DNA of 64,000 bases from Rhodothermaceae bacterium (GCA_009841335.1 VXLY01000078.1:62001-126000); one strand, 5' to 3'; positions 1-9,569 are shown, numbered from the stretch's first letter. Program-made: numbers and translations. The notes: generated by a model not told the origin, from the sequence alone.

Positions 1-830
1 CGTCTCACCGCAACCATCCACGAGCCGCGGGAATACGGTCCTTCGGCGAAAGCTCTGGAGGCCAGCAGGCCAACGCTGAGCTTTCCATGTGTTTCGCGCC
101 GGTTACCGTCCTTGTTTTGGACGTCCAGTACTGATCCTAGAACACCGCCATAGCTAGCAGGAAAACCTCCCTTGTAGAGTCGAACATCCTTGATCGCGTC
201 TGTATTGAACGTTGAGAAGAATCCAAAAACATGGCTCGGGTTATAGATTTTTGTGCGATCCAGAAGGATGAGTGTTTGCCCGGGATCACCCCCGCGGATG
301 TAGAGGCCACTTGAATAATCGGAGGACTGTGCTACGCCGGGCAGCAGTTGAAGAGATCGAAATACATCGGGTTCAAACACCTGTGGCAGTTGCTGGATGG
401 TGGCTACACTGATTTGGCCAACCCCGATTGAGCGTTGTTCTCCTTCTGTGATACGGTCCGCCGACACCTCGAGGACCTCCAGGAGTTCTTCGGTGGTTGC
501 CAACTCTACGTCAAGTCTGACCGATTCGCCTGGAGCAAGGACCACTTCGCGTATGACCGTTTCAAATCCTATGTAGGAGTATCGAATAGTGTAAGTTCCG
601 GGTTCAATCCCCGAAATAGCATAATACCCTGACAGGTTACTAGTCGCTCCTCGAAGAGTCCCCTCCAGGATTACGTTTGCGGAGATCAGCGTTTCTCCGT
701 TTGACGCGTCAGTAATGAATCCATCCAACGCGGCGAGCTCCTGACTATGCGCGGAGGTGGCAAAGAGGCCGAAAGCAAACAGGAGTACGACTTTTGCAGT
801 AACCGAGAGGGTGTTCCGAGGGCGAGGCAT
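1..830 (-). CDS. TonB-dependent receptor, N-terminal part (runs off window)
   Basis: This is the first ~276 residues of an outer-membrane TonB-dependent receptor; the rest lies before base 1. Translating the minus strand from the ATG at 828-830 gives a signal peptide (MPRPRNTLSVTAKVVLLF, cleaved near AHSQ). A carboxypeptidase-regulatory-like beta domain follows (GFITDASNGETLISANV, then LSGYYAISGIEPGTYTI), and then the start of the plug domain (FRSLQLLPGV, YIRGGDPGQTLILLD, GGFPASYGGVLGSVLDV). This order is typical of Bacteroidota receptors, including SusC-like and related types. The substrate cannot be told from this part. The gene ends 31 bases before the end of serS on the same strand, so the two may be co-transcribed with serS upstream. 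Confidence 0.9.
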   Translation of the reverse strand, partial: MPRPRNTLSVTAKVVLLFAFGLFATSAHSQELAALDGFITDASNGETLISANVILEGTLRGATSNLSGYYAISGIEPGTYTIRYSYIGFETVIREVVLAPGESVRLDVELATTEELLEVLEVSADRITEGEQRSIGVGQISVATIQQLPQVFEPDVFRSLQLLPGVAQSSDYSSGLYIRGGDPGQTLILLDRTKIYNPSHVFGFFSTFNTDAIKDVRLYKGGFPASYGGVLGSVLDVQNKDGNRRETHGKLSVGLLASRAFAEGPYSRGSWMVAVR

Positions 831-861
831 TGCAGTTAAATTCCTCACAGGACGATTCGAT

Positions 862-2124
862 TTAACTGAGATAGGGGATCAGGACTTCCGGCAGTTCATA
901 CGAGCAGTTTTCGGTTTGGTTATGCTCCAGCAAAGCTGCAACGACCCGGGGGAGTGCGAGTGCACTGCCATTAAGCGTGTGTACGAGTTGTGGTTTGCCG
1001 CCACGCTTAGGACGAAACCGGATGTTCATGCGGCGTGCCTGATAATCGGTGAAGTTCGAAATAGAGGATACTTCCAGCCAACGCCCCTGCCCGGCGCTCC
1101 AAACTTCTAGATCGTACTGCTTGGTCTGGTTAAAGCCCAACTCGCCAGCGCACATTAGCAGGCGTCGATAGGGCAGGTTCAATGCTTTTAGCAGCGTTTC
1201 TGCATCACCGCGCATGTTTTCCAGGACATCATAACTTTGTTCTGGGTGCGTAAGCTGCACGATCTCCACTTTATCGAACTGGTGTAACCGGTTGAGCCCA
1301 CGCACGTGAGCGCCATAAGAGCCCGCTTCCCGTCGCCAACAGGGGGTGTATGCACAGAGTTTGACGGGTAAGTCGGATTCAGACAGAATCTCGTCCCGAA
1401 AATAGTTCGTGAGCGGTACTTCGGCGGTCGGTACGGGATAGAGTCCATCCATGGCCACGTGGTACATCTGTCCTTCCTTGTCAGGCAGCTGTCCGGTGCC
1501 GCGCGCGCTGGCTTCGTTCACGAGTAGTGGTGGACGAACCTCCCTGTACTTGCGTGTTGCGACATCAAGGAAAAAATTGATTAGGGCTCTATGCAGTCTT
1601 GCTCCAGCATCCATATAGAATGGAAACCCTGCGGCGGCTACTTTCGCACCGCGTTCAAAGTCAATCAATCCGTGTCGTTTGGCGATCTCCCAGTGCGGCA
1701 AAGGATCAAACTCAAACGAGGGGATTTCACCATGTTGGTAGACTGTAACATTATCTGCTTCGCTCAGTCCGTCAGGAACACTTTCATGAGGGAGGTTGGG
1801 GATCGCAAGTAGTAGTTCAGAGAAGGTTTGTTCTGCATTTGTTGCAGCCTCCGCAAGTTCCTTGATCTCTGTTTTAAGGCTTGATTGGCGTGCAATCAGG
1901 GCTTTTGCCGCCTCGCGATTCCCCTCACGCATAAGGATGCCGATTTTCCGGCTCTCTGTATTTGCTTCCTGCTGCTTGGACTGGAGGTGTGTCAGGGCCT
2001 CGCGGCGAACACGATCCTGTTCTAGCACACGGTCTACGAGATCCACCCCTGCCGGGATACCGCGCCGGGTGAGTGCCCGGCGAACTTCCCGCGGGTTTGC
2101 TTGAATGAATTCAACACCAAGCAT
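862..2124 (-). CDS. serS: Seryl-tRNA synthetase
   Basis: Charges tRNA-Ser with serine in the cytoplasm. The 420-residue length is normal for the family. Residues ~1-110 form the tRNA-binding coiled-coil arm (charged helices such as LQSKQQEANTESRKIG). The class II catalytic core follows, with TGQLPDKEGQMYHV, the motif 2 region YTPCWRREAGSYG followed by RGLNRLHQFDKVEIV, the serine-binding stretch LEVSSISNFTDYQARR, and motif 3 LNGSALALPRVVAALLEHNQ. All key blocks are intact. The start overlaps the end of the upstream reductase gene by 14 bases, so the two are probably translationally coupled. Confidence 0.97.
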   Translation of the reverse strand: MLGVEFIQANPREVRRALTRRGIPAGVDLVDRVLEQDRVRREALTHLQSKQQEANTESRKIGILMREGNREAAKALIARQSSLKTEIKELAEAATNAEQTFSELLLAIPNLPHESVPDGLSEADNVTVYQHGEIPSFEFDPLPHWEIAKRHGLIDFERGAKVAAAGFPFYMDAGARLHRALINFFLDVATRKYREVRPPLLVNEASARGTGQLPDKEGQMYHVAMDGLYPVPTAEVPLTNYFRDEILSESDLPVKLCAYTPCWRREAGSYGAHVRGLNRLHQFDKVEIVQLTHPEQSYDVLENMRGDAETLLKALNLPYRRLLMCAGELGFNQTKQYDLEVWSAGQGRWLEVSSISNFTDYQARRMNIRFRPKRGGKPQLVHTLNGSALALPRVVAALLEHNQTENCSYELPEVLIPYLS

Positions 2125-3064
2125 CTACCGGAGGATGTCCAGTCCTGGAAGACTTCTTACGAAGCCGCAGGTGCGCCAAGGCTGCCTTGAGGGGTAGGGG
2201 ACGGTAGTCGAGTTCGGTCTCTGCCTTCAGTGTGATGAGGCCAGTATGTTTAGGGCGCCGCGCGGGTTGGTTATCTGAGCTTTGCAAGACCGGCTTAATG
2301 AATTTTGGATCAAGGTCGAAAGCCTGTGCGATAGTAAGGGCAAAGTCGTACATATTTACAAATTCACGGCCGGACAGGTTATACACACCAGTCTTCTGGA
2401 AGTGTATGATGCGAAGAATTCCCAAAGCAAGATCGTGGGTGTATGAGGGCGTACGCCATTGATCGGTATACGCTCCGATCCTCTTTTTTTTCTGGAGGTT
2501 ATCGCTGACCCATTCAACAAAATCCATTCGTGGAAGTCCCTCCGCCGTACCATAGATCACATTCGTTCGCACAACAGTCCATTTGCCGACTCCCGCTGTA
2601 CGTGCGGCATTTTCGCCCGCAAGCTTTGCTTTCCCGTAAAAGTTCAAAGGTTCGGGGCGATCGTCTTCTCGGTACGGTCCATTCTTGCCGTTAAACACAA
2701 AATCTGTAGATAACTGGATCAGGTGTGTGCCTCGACTATGGCATGCTTTTGCAAGCAGTTCGACCGCTTGTGCGTTCACACGCCAACACTCGTCACGGTT
2801 GGTTTCGCAGGCATCAACTGCGGTCATGGCTGCACAGTTGATCACGTACTCTGGAGAGAAGTCAGTGAAGATTCGCTGGATATCGTCTACCTGGCATACA
2901 TTAAGTTTCTCATAGTCGTATGGCGGCATATTCTGGATGCGGGGCGCAGTTTCCCGGCCGGTGGCCAACAGCTTATAGGAATCTCGTTCTCCGAGTTTCT
3001 GAACGAGCTCCTGGCCCAGCAGTCCGTCGGCCCCAGTAATCAAAATGCGCTCATTGGCCATCAA
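2111..3064 (-). CDS. RmlD-like NAD(P)-dependent sugar reductase (SDR family)
   Basis: A 317-residue extended short-chain dehydrogenase of the dTDP-4-dehydrorhamnose reductase type. The Rossmann motif is ITGADGLLGQELV near the N terminus. The NCAAMTAVDACE and LSTDFVFNGKNGPYRE blocks are typical of RmlD, and the catalytic Tyr/Lys pair sits in FYGKAKLAGE. It probably reduces a nucleotide-sugar 4-keto group for surface polysaccharide. However, no rmlA, rmlB or rmlC gene is nearby, so the substrate is unproven; the paralogues in methionine adenosyltransferase complexes or other 4-ketosugar reductases are alternatives. A doubled ATG (MMAN) leaves the start uncertain by one codon. Confidence 0.8.
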   Translation of the reverse strand: MMANERILITGADGLLGQELVQKLGERDSYKLLATGRETAPRIQNMPPYDYEKLNVCQVDDIQRIFTDFSPEYVINCAAMTAVDACETNRDECWRVNAQAVELLAKACHSRGTHLIQLSTDFVFNGKNGPYREDDRPEPLNFYGKAKLAGENAARTAGVGKWTVVRTNVIYGTAEGLPRMDFVEWVSDNLQKKKRIGAYTDQWRTPSYTHDLALGILRIIHFQKTGVYNLSGREFVNMYDFALTIAQAFDLDPKFIKPVLQSSDNQPARRPKHTGLITLKAETELDYRPLPLKAALAHLRLRKKSSRTGHPPVDAWC

Positions 3065-3083
3065 CTAGGTGTTCGTGTTTTGT

Positions 3084-3620
3084 CTAGAGATCTCTACCCG
3101 AAATCGCTGCAATGAGATCGTCCTTCAAGTACACGGTGTCTGCAAGGGTAATCCTTCCTTTCAGGTGCAGGCGAAGTTCACGGCGCATAGCTGCTTTATC
3201 GTAGCGCTCTTTCTCTAGCTCTGTTTCTGGATGTATTGATGGCACTGCGGTTGGGCGACCTTCATCGTCAAGTGCCACGAAGGTGAAGTATGCATGATTG
3301 CAATCGCGCCGCTCTTTTCGGTCCAGGTTTTCTGATTCTACAGAAAGTTCAACCTCAAGGGAGGTATTAAACGTTCGGTTCACCCAGGCCTCAATAATCA
3401 CGACCTCACCCAAAAAGAGTGGGGAACGAAACTCCACCGAGTCAATCGCCATCGTTACGCATACCAGCCCCGCATGACGCATCGCGCAGATAGCGGCGCA
3501 CTTGTCCATCAGCGAAAGCAGCCGACCTCCAAACATGGTACCGTGAGCATTGGTATCGTTTGGCAGAACGATTTCGGACATCACACAGCGCGATGCACGC
3601 GGAGTTTTCGGCGGGTTCAT
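3084..3620 (-). CDS. Acyl-CoA thioesterase, hotdog fold (YciA/BFIT-like)
   Basis: A 178-residue single hotdog-domain thioesterase that hydrolyses acyl-CoA to free acid and CoA in the cytoplasm. The family signature is clear: VLPNDTNAHGTMFGGRLL, with the conserved Asn/Asp and His-Gly on the long helix, then MDKCAAICAMRH and VEFRSPLFLGEVV. The charged tail after ~145 (ETELEKERYDKAAMRRE) is common in cytosolic acyl-CoA hydrolases. It lies only 5 bases downstream of the AsnB-annotated gene, in a minus-strand run. Chain-length preference cannot be read from sequence. Confidence 0.9.
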   Translation of the reverse strand: MNPPKTPRASRCVMSEIVLPNDTNAHGTMFGGRLLSLMDKCAAICAMRHAGLVCVTMAIDSVEFRSPLFLGEVVIIEAWVNRTFNTSLEVELSVESENLDRKERRDCNHAYFTFVALDDEGRPTAVPSIHPETELEKERYDKAAMRRELRLHLKGRITLADTVYLKDDLIAAISGRDL

Positions 3621-3625
3621 ATACC

Positions 3626-4909
3626 TCAGGTCTTTTGTTTTTTCTTACGGGCCGCCGGGAATAGGATATTATTCAGGATAAGGCGATAGCCAGGCGAGTT
3701 CTGGTGCAGGCTCAGATCAGTTGGAGGATCTCCCACGTAGTGTTGATAGTCCTCGGGATCGTGGCCAGCATAGTACGTAAAGGTACCCTGACCGTAAGAT
3801 CCATGTAGGTATTTGACCTCGCCACGTTGTGGTACTTCGGCGAGCACGACCACATTCGGTTTAATGAGATGCTTTCTGAACGCGGTGGTTTGTCCAACGA
3901 ACCCTTTCACGGTTCCGACATGGTTCTGCGTTAGCATGGAGGGCACAGGATCCCATTTGGCGCTAAATTCAAACAGTGTAAAATAGTCCAGTGCTGGGTT
4001 TTGCAACTGCTGCGGGGGTGGTCCGGTATCAATATCGGAATGTTCATATTCAGCTGCATTGAAACTTGGACGGAAGCCCTCAAAAGCGAAGGAGGCCGAA
4101 TAGTCCAGCTCCTCCATAGCATTAGGATTAATAGGATCCCCGTCGTACTCAGATGGAACGATATCGGTTGAGTGTGCAGCTAAGGCAATATCATAGGTAT
4201 CTGTGCCGGAGCACATGGCGAACAAAAAACCGCCCTCGCCGACGTACTGTTTGATAGTTTGGGCGACCAGCAGTTTCAGATGACTAACCTTTCGGTACCC
4301 ATGGCGATGCGCGGCTAGTTCGGCATCGCGCTGCTGTTCTATGTACCATGGCATATTCCGATATTGATAGAACTTACCGTACTGTCCGGTAAAATCTTCG
4401 TGATGAAGATGCAGCCAATCGTAGGCAGACAGTGCGCCGCCGATGACATCGTCATCGTAAATTATATCGTACGGTACCTCGGCATACTCCAGCGCGAGGA
4501 GTACAGCGTCGTCCCAGGGTAGGGTTTGTTGCGGTGCATATACTGCAATACGCGGGGGTGTTTCCAGTTTCACAAGGCCCGTGTTTGCCCGATCACTCTC
4601 CACTTCGGCAACAAGTCGGGCTGTTGCGGACCCGGAAAGGGTTTCGTGTACAATCCCGCGAAGTGCAAGCTCGTTGCGTAGTCCAGGGAAATCTGCGGTT
4701 AGAAAAGCACCACCGCGAAAGTTCAATAGCCAGTCGACGGGTTCTCCCCGCTGGAGCGTCCAGTATACTACACCGTAGGCCTTCAGGTGATCTGACTGGT
4801 CGTTATCCATAGGGATGAGAACATCCTGCGCGCTGGTAGGACAAATAAGAAACAGCAGCAACGCCGCAACACTAAACACCCGCCGAGCGAAGTGCCCGTA
4901 TGCGCTCAC
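3626..4909 (-). CDS. Exported protein of the Bacteroidota family usually annotated asparagine synthetase B
   Basis: Function unknown. The sequence matches, from memory, a conserved Bacteroidota family that databases label asparagine synthetase B. It shows neither the N-terminal Cys glutaminase nor the SGGxDS ATP-pyrophosphatase motif of AsnB, so that name looks wrong. Conserved blocks are LIPMDNDQSDHLKAYGVVYW, WLLNFRGGAFL, YDWLHLHHEDFTGQYGKFY, FAMCSGTDTYDIALAA, FSAKWDPVPSMLTQNH, GHDPEDYQHYVGDP and the basic tail AARKKKQKT. The frame is open back to an ATG at 5014, but that would overlap the TPR gene by 143 bases. I prefer the GTG at 4909, which gives a normal signal peptide ending PTSAQ; a GTG at 4879 is also possible. 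It may act with the TPR protein in the envelope. Confidence 0.75.
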   Translation of the reverse strand: MSAYGHFARRVFSVAALLLFLICPTSAQDVLIPMDNDQSDHLKAYGVVYWTLQRGEPVDWLLNFRGGAFLTADFPGLRNELALRGIVHETLSGSATARLVAEVESDRANTGLVKLETPPRIAVYAPQQTLPWDDAVLLALEYAEVPYDIIYDDDVIGGALSAYDWLHLHHEDFTGQYGKFYQYRNMPWYIEQQRDAELAAHRHGYRKVSHLKLLVAQTIKQYVGEGGFLFAMCSGTDTYDIALAAHSTDIVPSEYDGDPINPNAMEELDYSASFAFEGFRPSFNAAEYEHSDIDTGPPPQQLQNPALDYFTLFEFSAKWDPVPSMLTQNHVGTVKGFVGQTTAFRKHLIKPNVVVLAEVPQRGEVKYLHGSYGQGTFTYYAGHDPEDYQHYVGDPPTDLSLHQNSPGYRLILNNILFPAARKKKQKT

Positions 4910-6749
4910 GTGCCTTGCTGACCAGGAGTGAACCTGGGTATTGTGTGAGCAGATCGGTGTAAGCTTGCAGTGCACCTGCAGCATCGCCTTGAAAGGTTTC
5001 AAGAATTTCGGCATAGTAAAAAAGACTGCGATCTAGCAGCGGGCTTTCTGGATGTATGAGTGGGAGTTCCCCGAACGCCATCATGGCTTCATCTGGATGA
5101 TTATCAAGCAGAAGGGCCCGGGCACGTAGAAATCGGACATCATCCGCAATCGGATGTTGCCCCCATTGTGCCAGTATATCCTGAGCGACACGGGCGGTTG
5201 CAGCTGGTTCGTGTTGCCGGAAGAGCAGCAGGGCCTTTGCGTAGCTTGTGAGAGCGCTATTTGTGGAGTCGGTGCCGGGGTCTTCCATGAGCAGTACGCC
5301 CAGTTCAATGGCATCGTTGGCGGTCTCTTTGTCCATGTTTTCTCTAAGACTACCCAGGATAGATTGTGTCTCTGCAAAATTTCCAGCGTAGAAGTGTGTC
5401 AGAGCCTCTTCAAATCGCGCTTGTGCCGCGAGTTCACCGTCCGCCTGCACGGCCAGACGCGCAAAGATGGTGCGAGCCTGATTCAGGTTGCCATTCGCCA
5501 AAGCTAAACGCCCTAAATCAAATCGGGCCTGATGGCCAATGGAGGAATTCGCATATCGTGTGGCCAGAAAGGATAACGTGCGTTCGGCGGCCTCCTGATC
5601 TCTAAACACGTCCTGGTGCAGGGCACCGATTCGCGCCATTACAACGGAAGTCTGTGGATGGTCGGGAAAGTCCTTCAGGAATGTCTCATAAGCTTCAAGT
5701 GCATGTTGGAATTGCTCAAGGTTAATATTTTTTTCTGCCTGTAAACGATACATGTCTGCCATACCTAGGCGTGCATCAATAGATATTTCTACACCGGGAT
5801 ACTCCTCAATTACTGCCTGGAATGCCCGACCGGCAACTACAAAGGCACCGGCCTCTGCTGCACGTAAGGCAAACTGATAGATACCCTGTCCGCTGGCGTC
5901 GGCGTCTTCTTCAAGCACAAGAACTTCCTCAAACGCCTTCTCAAAGCTCCCCGCCTGCTCGTAGAGCCACGCTAGAAGGTCTCGAAGTTGACGTAGATCG
6001 GGTTCAGATACAACACGCGCTTCCGTAATACGAATGGCATCTTCAAGGGCGCCATCCTGCTCCAGATCTCTTCCGAGTCGACTGCGCACGTAGTTCAGCT
6101 GTCGCTCATTTATAGACAGAAGGTCCAGGTACTCCTGTGTAGCTAATTCATGTTGTCCGGTAAGATTGTACAGCTGTGCAAGTTCTGCCTGAAACAGGTT
6201 CATATTGCCAATTGTCCGTCTGCCCTGCTTAAGTACGTCAATCGCTTGAAGAAGGAGGCGTACTTGAAGCATGCTGGCATAAACGACGCGATACACCGCT
6301 TCGGTGTCAGGAGTGGATCGCAGGAGTCCAGTCCAGGCCTCCATAGCCGCAGGTTCATCTCCACCAAGGTAAAATAGCTGTGCGCGTTCAGCTTCAAGTT
6401 CCGGCTGCGCCGCAGAACTGCGCGCGAGCGCATCGTCTAACAGTGCCACTGCATCGTCATATCGTTTAACATCGACATAAGCTTCCTTGAGTTTGTCAAA
6501 GAAAATCTTACGTTCGGGTTGTTCAGCGTACAAATCACGCAGGATGGCAATGGCGCGTTCAAACTGCATGCCCCGCAAGTACCCGAGGGCAAGTTGATAA
6601 CGGGATGCGGCATGTCCGTCAAGTTGCTCTTCCTCGGTAGGAGGAGGTGTTCGGTTTGCTCGCTGCGGTTGTGCCAGCGTAAAGTCGACAAATACAACGA
6701 CACACAGGCAGCAAACAGAAAGAAATCGCATTCGGGATAATGAGATCAT
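4872..6749 (-). CDS. Large secreted TPR-repeat protein
   Basis: A 625-residue exported protein built almost wholly of tetratricopeptide-type helix pairs. An N-terminal signal peptide (hydrophobic run FLSVCCLCVVVFVDF, cleavage near TLAQ) is followed by repeats that can be read from ~45 to the end. Examples are RYQLALGYLRGMQFERAIAI, AEYLDL-type LATQEYLDLLSI, the Tol-Pal/YbgF-like ALEAYETFLKDFPDHPQTSV, and ALQAYTDLLTQYPGSLLV near the C terminus. It probably sits in the periplasm or on the outer membrane as a scaffold. Its 3' end overlaps the start of the AsnB-annotated exported gene, and this pairing suggests a shared role. It is divergent from dxr across 63 bases that must hold both promoters. 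Confidence 0.8.
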   Translation of the reverse strand: MISLSRMRFLSVCCLCVVVFVDFTLAQPQRANRTPPPTEEEQLDGHAASRYQLALGYLRGMQFERAIAILRDLYAEQPERKIFFDKLKEAYVDVKRYDDAVALLDDALARSSAAQPELEAERAQLFYLGGDEPAAMEAWTGLLRSTPDTEAVYRVVYASMLQVRLLLQAIDVLKQGRRTIGNMNLFQAELAQLYNLTGQHELATQEYLDLLSINERQLNYVRSRLGRDLEQDGALEDAIRITEARVVSEPDLRQLRDLLAWLYEQAGSFEKAFEEVLVLEEDADASGQGIYQFALRAAEAGAFVVAGRAFQAVIEEYPGVEISIDARLGMADMYRLQAEKNINLEQFQHALEAYETFLKDFPDHPQTSVVMARIGALHQDVFRDQEAAERTLSFLATRYANSSIGHQARFDLGRLALANGNLNQARTIFARLAVQADGELAAQARFEEALTHFYAGNFAETQSILGSLRENMDKETANDAIELGVLLMEDPGTDSTNSALTSYAKALLLFRQHEPAATARVAQDILAQWGQHPIADDVRFLRARALLLDNHPDEAMMAFGELPLIHPESPLLDRSLFYYAEILETFQGDAAGALQAYTDLLTQYPGSLLVSKARERIRALRSAGV

Positions 6750-6812
6750 ACGGATTCACAGAATACTACGTTATATTCTGATTGATCACTCCATGCGGGT
6801 GGACTAGCCGAA

Positions 6813-7988
6813 ATGAATATGGACAGGCGCAGTATAAGTATTGTAGGAGCAACTGGATCCATAGGTACGCAGTGTTTGGATATTGTTCAAAAACATACGG
6901 ATAAGTTACGTGTGGTAGCCCTGGCCGCTAATCGGAATGCAGACCTGCTGATCAGACAGGCACGCATGTTTGATCCTGAAGTAGTTGCCATAGCGGACAG
7001 ATCGTATACGCAGGCACTTCGGAGTGGACTAGAGGGGACCGGTATCCGTGTGCTCGACGGTGATGAGGGAGTATGTGCCTGTGCAACGCTTCCAGAGGCA
7101 GATATAGTACTTGGTGCTGCCTCAGGTATTGCGGGACTCAAATCTGTTCTGGCTGCTCTGGAAGCTGGAAAGGTTTTGGCTTTGGCGAATAAAGAGACGT
7201 TGGTAGCCGCCGGCGATCTTGCGATGCGGACAGCCAAGTTGAATAAGGCCAGAATTGTACCGGTCGACAGTGAGCATGCGGGAGTGTTTCAGTGTTTAGA
7301 GGATAATACACGCTGTGTAGAGAAGATCATACTTACAGCGTCCGGGGGGCCATTCCGCAAGAGCGATCGTACAGCACTCAACAGTGTCACACCTAAGCAG
7401 GCACTCAAGCACCCCAATTGGAACATGGGTGCCAAGGTGACTATTGATTCTGCCACCATGATGAATAAGGGCTTGGAGGTGATTGAAGCCTATTGGTTGT
7501 TCGGACTTCGTGAGGATCAGATTGAGGTAGTCGTGCATCCGCAATCAATTGTGCACGCAATGGTGTTGTTTGAGGATGGGTCACTCAAAGCACAACTCAG
7601 TATGCCAGACATGCGGCTACCTATTCAGTATGCACTCAGCTATCCAGATCGATGGTCACTCCCGGAGGGGCGTGTAGACTGGACTCGTCCCCAATCCCTG
7701 ACTTTCGCTCCCCCCGATTTGGAGAAATTTCCATGTTTGCGTTTGGCGCGAGAGGCACTGGATGCGGGAGGGAATGCTCCAACCATACTCAACGCGGCCA
7801 ACGAGGCCGCAGTAGACCTATTCCTTAAGGAGCGGTTGGGTTTTATGGGCATACCTAGGATGGTAGAGGAAGCACTCGGCGAGCTTGCGGGTCCTTCATG
7901 TAATACGTATGAAGAGATTCAACTGGTAGATCAGTCCGCACGACAATATGTATTTGAGGCGTCCAAAAGGAACACCTATGCTCCGTGA
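6813..7988 (+). CDS. dxr: 1-deoxy-D-xylulose 5-phosphate reductoisomerase
   Basis: Second step of the MEP isoprenoid pathway: DXP plus NADPH to MEP, in the cytoplasm. The length of 391 residues is normal. The NADPH loop is GATGSIGTQCLDIVQ at ~12. LANKETLVAAG follows. The metal-binding acids are in PVDSEHAGVFQCL (~150). The substrate loop LTASGGPF and the block HPNWNMGAKVTIDSATMMNK with GLEVIEA complete the active site. All catalytic residues appear intact. It leads a plus-strand run into rseP, 42 bases downstream, an order common in many bacteria (dxr-rseP-bamA-skp). An ATG two codons later is an equally possible start. Confidence 0.97.
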   Translation: MNMDRRSISIVGATGSIGTQCLDIVQKHTDKLRVVALAANRNADLLIRQARMFDPEVVAIADRSYTQALRSGLEGTGIRVLDGDEGVCACATLPEADIVLGAASGIAGLKSVLAALEAGKVLALANKETLVAAGDLAMRTAKLNKARIVPVDSEHAGVFQCLEDNTRCVEKIILTASGGPFRKSDRTALNSVTPKQALKHPNWNMGAKVTIDSATMMNKGLEVIEAYWLFGLREDQIEVVVHPQSIVHAMVLFEDGSLKAQLSMPDMRLPIQYALSYPDRWSLPEGRVDWTRPQSLTFAPPDLEKFPCLRLAREALDAGGNAPTILNAANEAAVDLFLKERLGFMGIPRMVEEALGELAGPSCNTYEEIQLVDQSARQYVFEASKRNTYAP

Positions 7989-8030
7989 AGTATACCGTAC
8001 GCTGATTATCATATTAGGTAGAATTTCCCC

Positions 8031-9443
8031 GTGAGTTTACTCTGGATCCTCCTGACGTTTGTTCCGGCCCTGATGATTCTCGTGTTCGTGCACGAGTTGG
8101 GGCATTTCTGGGCAGCGCGTGCATTTGGTATGCGGGTCGATCGTTTTTCCATTGGATTCCCGCCCAACATCTTGAAAAAGCGCTTTGGCGAAACTGAATA
8201 TGTCCTTGGCTTGACGCCACTTGGAGGCTATGTGAAGATTGCCGGTATGATTGATGAGAGTATGGACACGGATTTTAAGGACACAGCTCCGCAGCCGGAC
8301 GAATTCAGGTCCAAGCCGTTATGGCAGCGCATGATAGTGATCAGTGCTGGTGTGATCATGAATATGGTCCTTGCAGGCGTGATCTTTTTTGTCCTGACAT
8401 GGAGTTTTGGCGACAGTCGGGTAGCACATACCGAGGATGGATCGGTGTTCGTAATGGACAGTTCGGTTGCGGCACTGGACATCGGCATTCAAACGGGGGA
8501 TCGGCTATTGGCAATAGGGGGACATGAGTATGACCCAGGCGGAGATTTAATTCCACTTTCGGCGCTTCTGGTGGATGATCTCACGTTTGAAGTAGAACGC
8601 GAGGGACAACGAATAACCCTTGATGGCCCGGGAAACATCATGACCCGGGTCCAGGAACTGCAAGCGGGAGGACTCTTCGGTCTTGGCATATATACTTGGC
8701 CCAGCGCGCTCGGATCTGTTGCGCCAGATATGCCAGCAGAAGCTGCAGGCCTGCAGGTCGGAGATCAAATCACGGCGATTAACGGGAGCTCAATTCGTTA
8801 CTGGCCGGAACTTACCGACCATATCCGTAATTCGGGCGGAGAGCCGCTTGAACTCACATGGGTGCGCGACGATGGACAGATCTCAGTAGAGCATCAGGCT
8901 GCAGTGACTCCGGTTATGAATACTGTCAGTTGTGATTATGTACTCGGGATTGGATTAGGACAAACACTGGTTGAATTCGGACCTCTCAATTCTGCCAGAA
9001 TTGGAGTGTCTGATGTGTGGAACAACACGCGAACAATCGCAGCCAGTTTGTGGCGAATAGTTGCAGGCAAAGAGAGCGTCCGGGAGAACCTGGGTGGGCC
9101 GGTAATGGTCGCAAATGTGATTGGACAGGCCGCAAGCAGCGGTCCCCGCCCGTTTTGGCATATTGTGGCGGTCCTATCTATAACGCTGGCCATTGTTAAT
9201 ATTTTACCGATCCCGGTTCTGGATGGGGGGCACCTGGTTTTTCTGTTTTATGAACTATTCGCCCGGAAGGAACCCCCGATCAAGGTGCGAATGTTCTTGC
9301 AGCAGGCAGGGATGGTCCTGCTACTGGTTTTGATGGCATTTCTGATTACAAACGACGTCATCCGTGCGTTCAGTTCCAGGGGGGATGCCGATGTCGTGGA
9401 GGCTCCGAAGACCTGTGAGGTAGTAGAGACAGAGGCTGGGTAA
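8031..9443 (+). CDS. rseP: RIP metalloprotease RseP (site-2 protease)
   Basis: An inner-membrane zinc protease that cuts transmembrane segments, for example of anti-sigma factors and signal-peptide remnants. The zinc site HELGH is at residues 21-25 in the first membrane helix. The third ligand motif PVLDGGHLVF is near residue 397. PDZ-like regions lie between them (APDMPAEAAGLQVGDQITAI is the clearer one). The C-terminal helix VLLLVLMAFLI follows. The length of 470 residues fits. I chose the GTG at 8031 because the first hydrophobic helix and HExxH follow directly. It belongs to the envelope-biogenesis run dxr-rseP-bamA-skp. Confidence 0.95.
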   Translation: MSLLWILLTFVPALMILVFVHELGHFWAARAFGMRVDRFSIGFPPNILKKRFGETEYVLGLTPLGGYVKIAGMIDESMDTDFKDTAPQPDEFRSKPLWQRMIVISAGVIMNMVLAGVIFFVLTWSFGDSRVAHTEDGSVFVMDSSVAALDIGIQTGDRLLAIGGHEYDPGGDLIPLSALLVDDLTFEVEREGQRITLDGPGNIMTRVQELQAGGLFGLGIYTWPSALGSVAPDMPAEAAGLQVGDQITAINGSSIRYWPELTDHIRNSGGEPLELTWVRDDGQISVEHQAAVTPVMNTVSCDYVLGIGLGQTLVEFGPLNSARIGVSDVWNNTRTIAASLWRIVAGKESVRENLGGPVMVANVIGQAASSGPRPFWHIVAVLSITLAIVNILPIPVLDGGHLVFLFYELFARKEPPIKVRMFLQQAGMVLLLVLMAFLITNDVIRAFSSRGDADVVEAPKTCEVVETEAG

Positions 9444-9569
9444 GGACAGAGTTATTCGGCCATTATTCCCGCAATCAGCCTGACCACGGCACGGGTTTTG
9501 CAATAACGGATAGCTCAAGTCCGTTTTTGGACTGTCCTCCCGAAACAAGATGCTCGATAGAGCAGTACC

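Noticed and set aside
757-1110. 117-codon plus-strand open frame across the TonB receptor start and serS end
   Set aside because: It is antisense to two well-supported genes and has no family character.
4910-5014. Long start of the AsnB-annotated gene
   Set aside because: It would place 35 non-signal residues before a perfect signal peptide and overlap the TPR gene by 143 bases.
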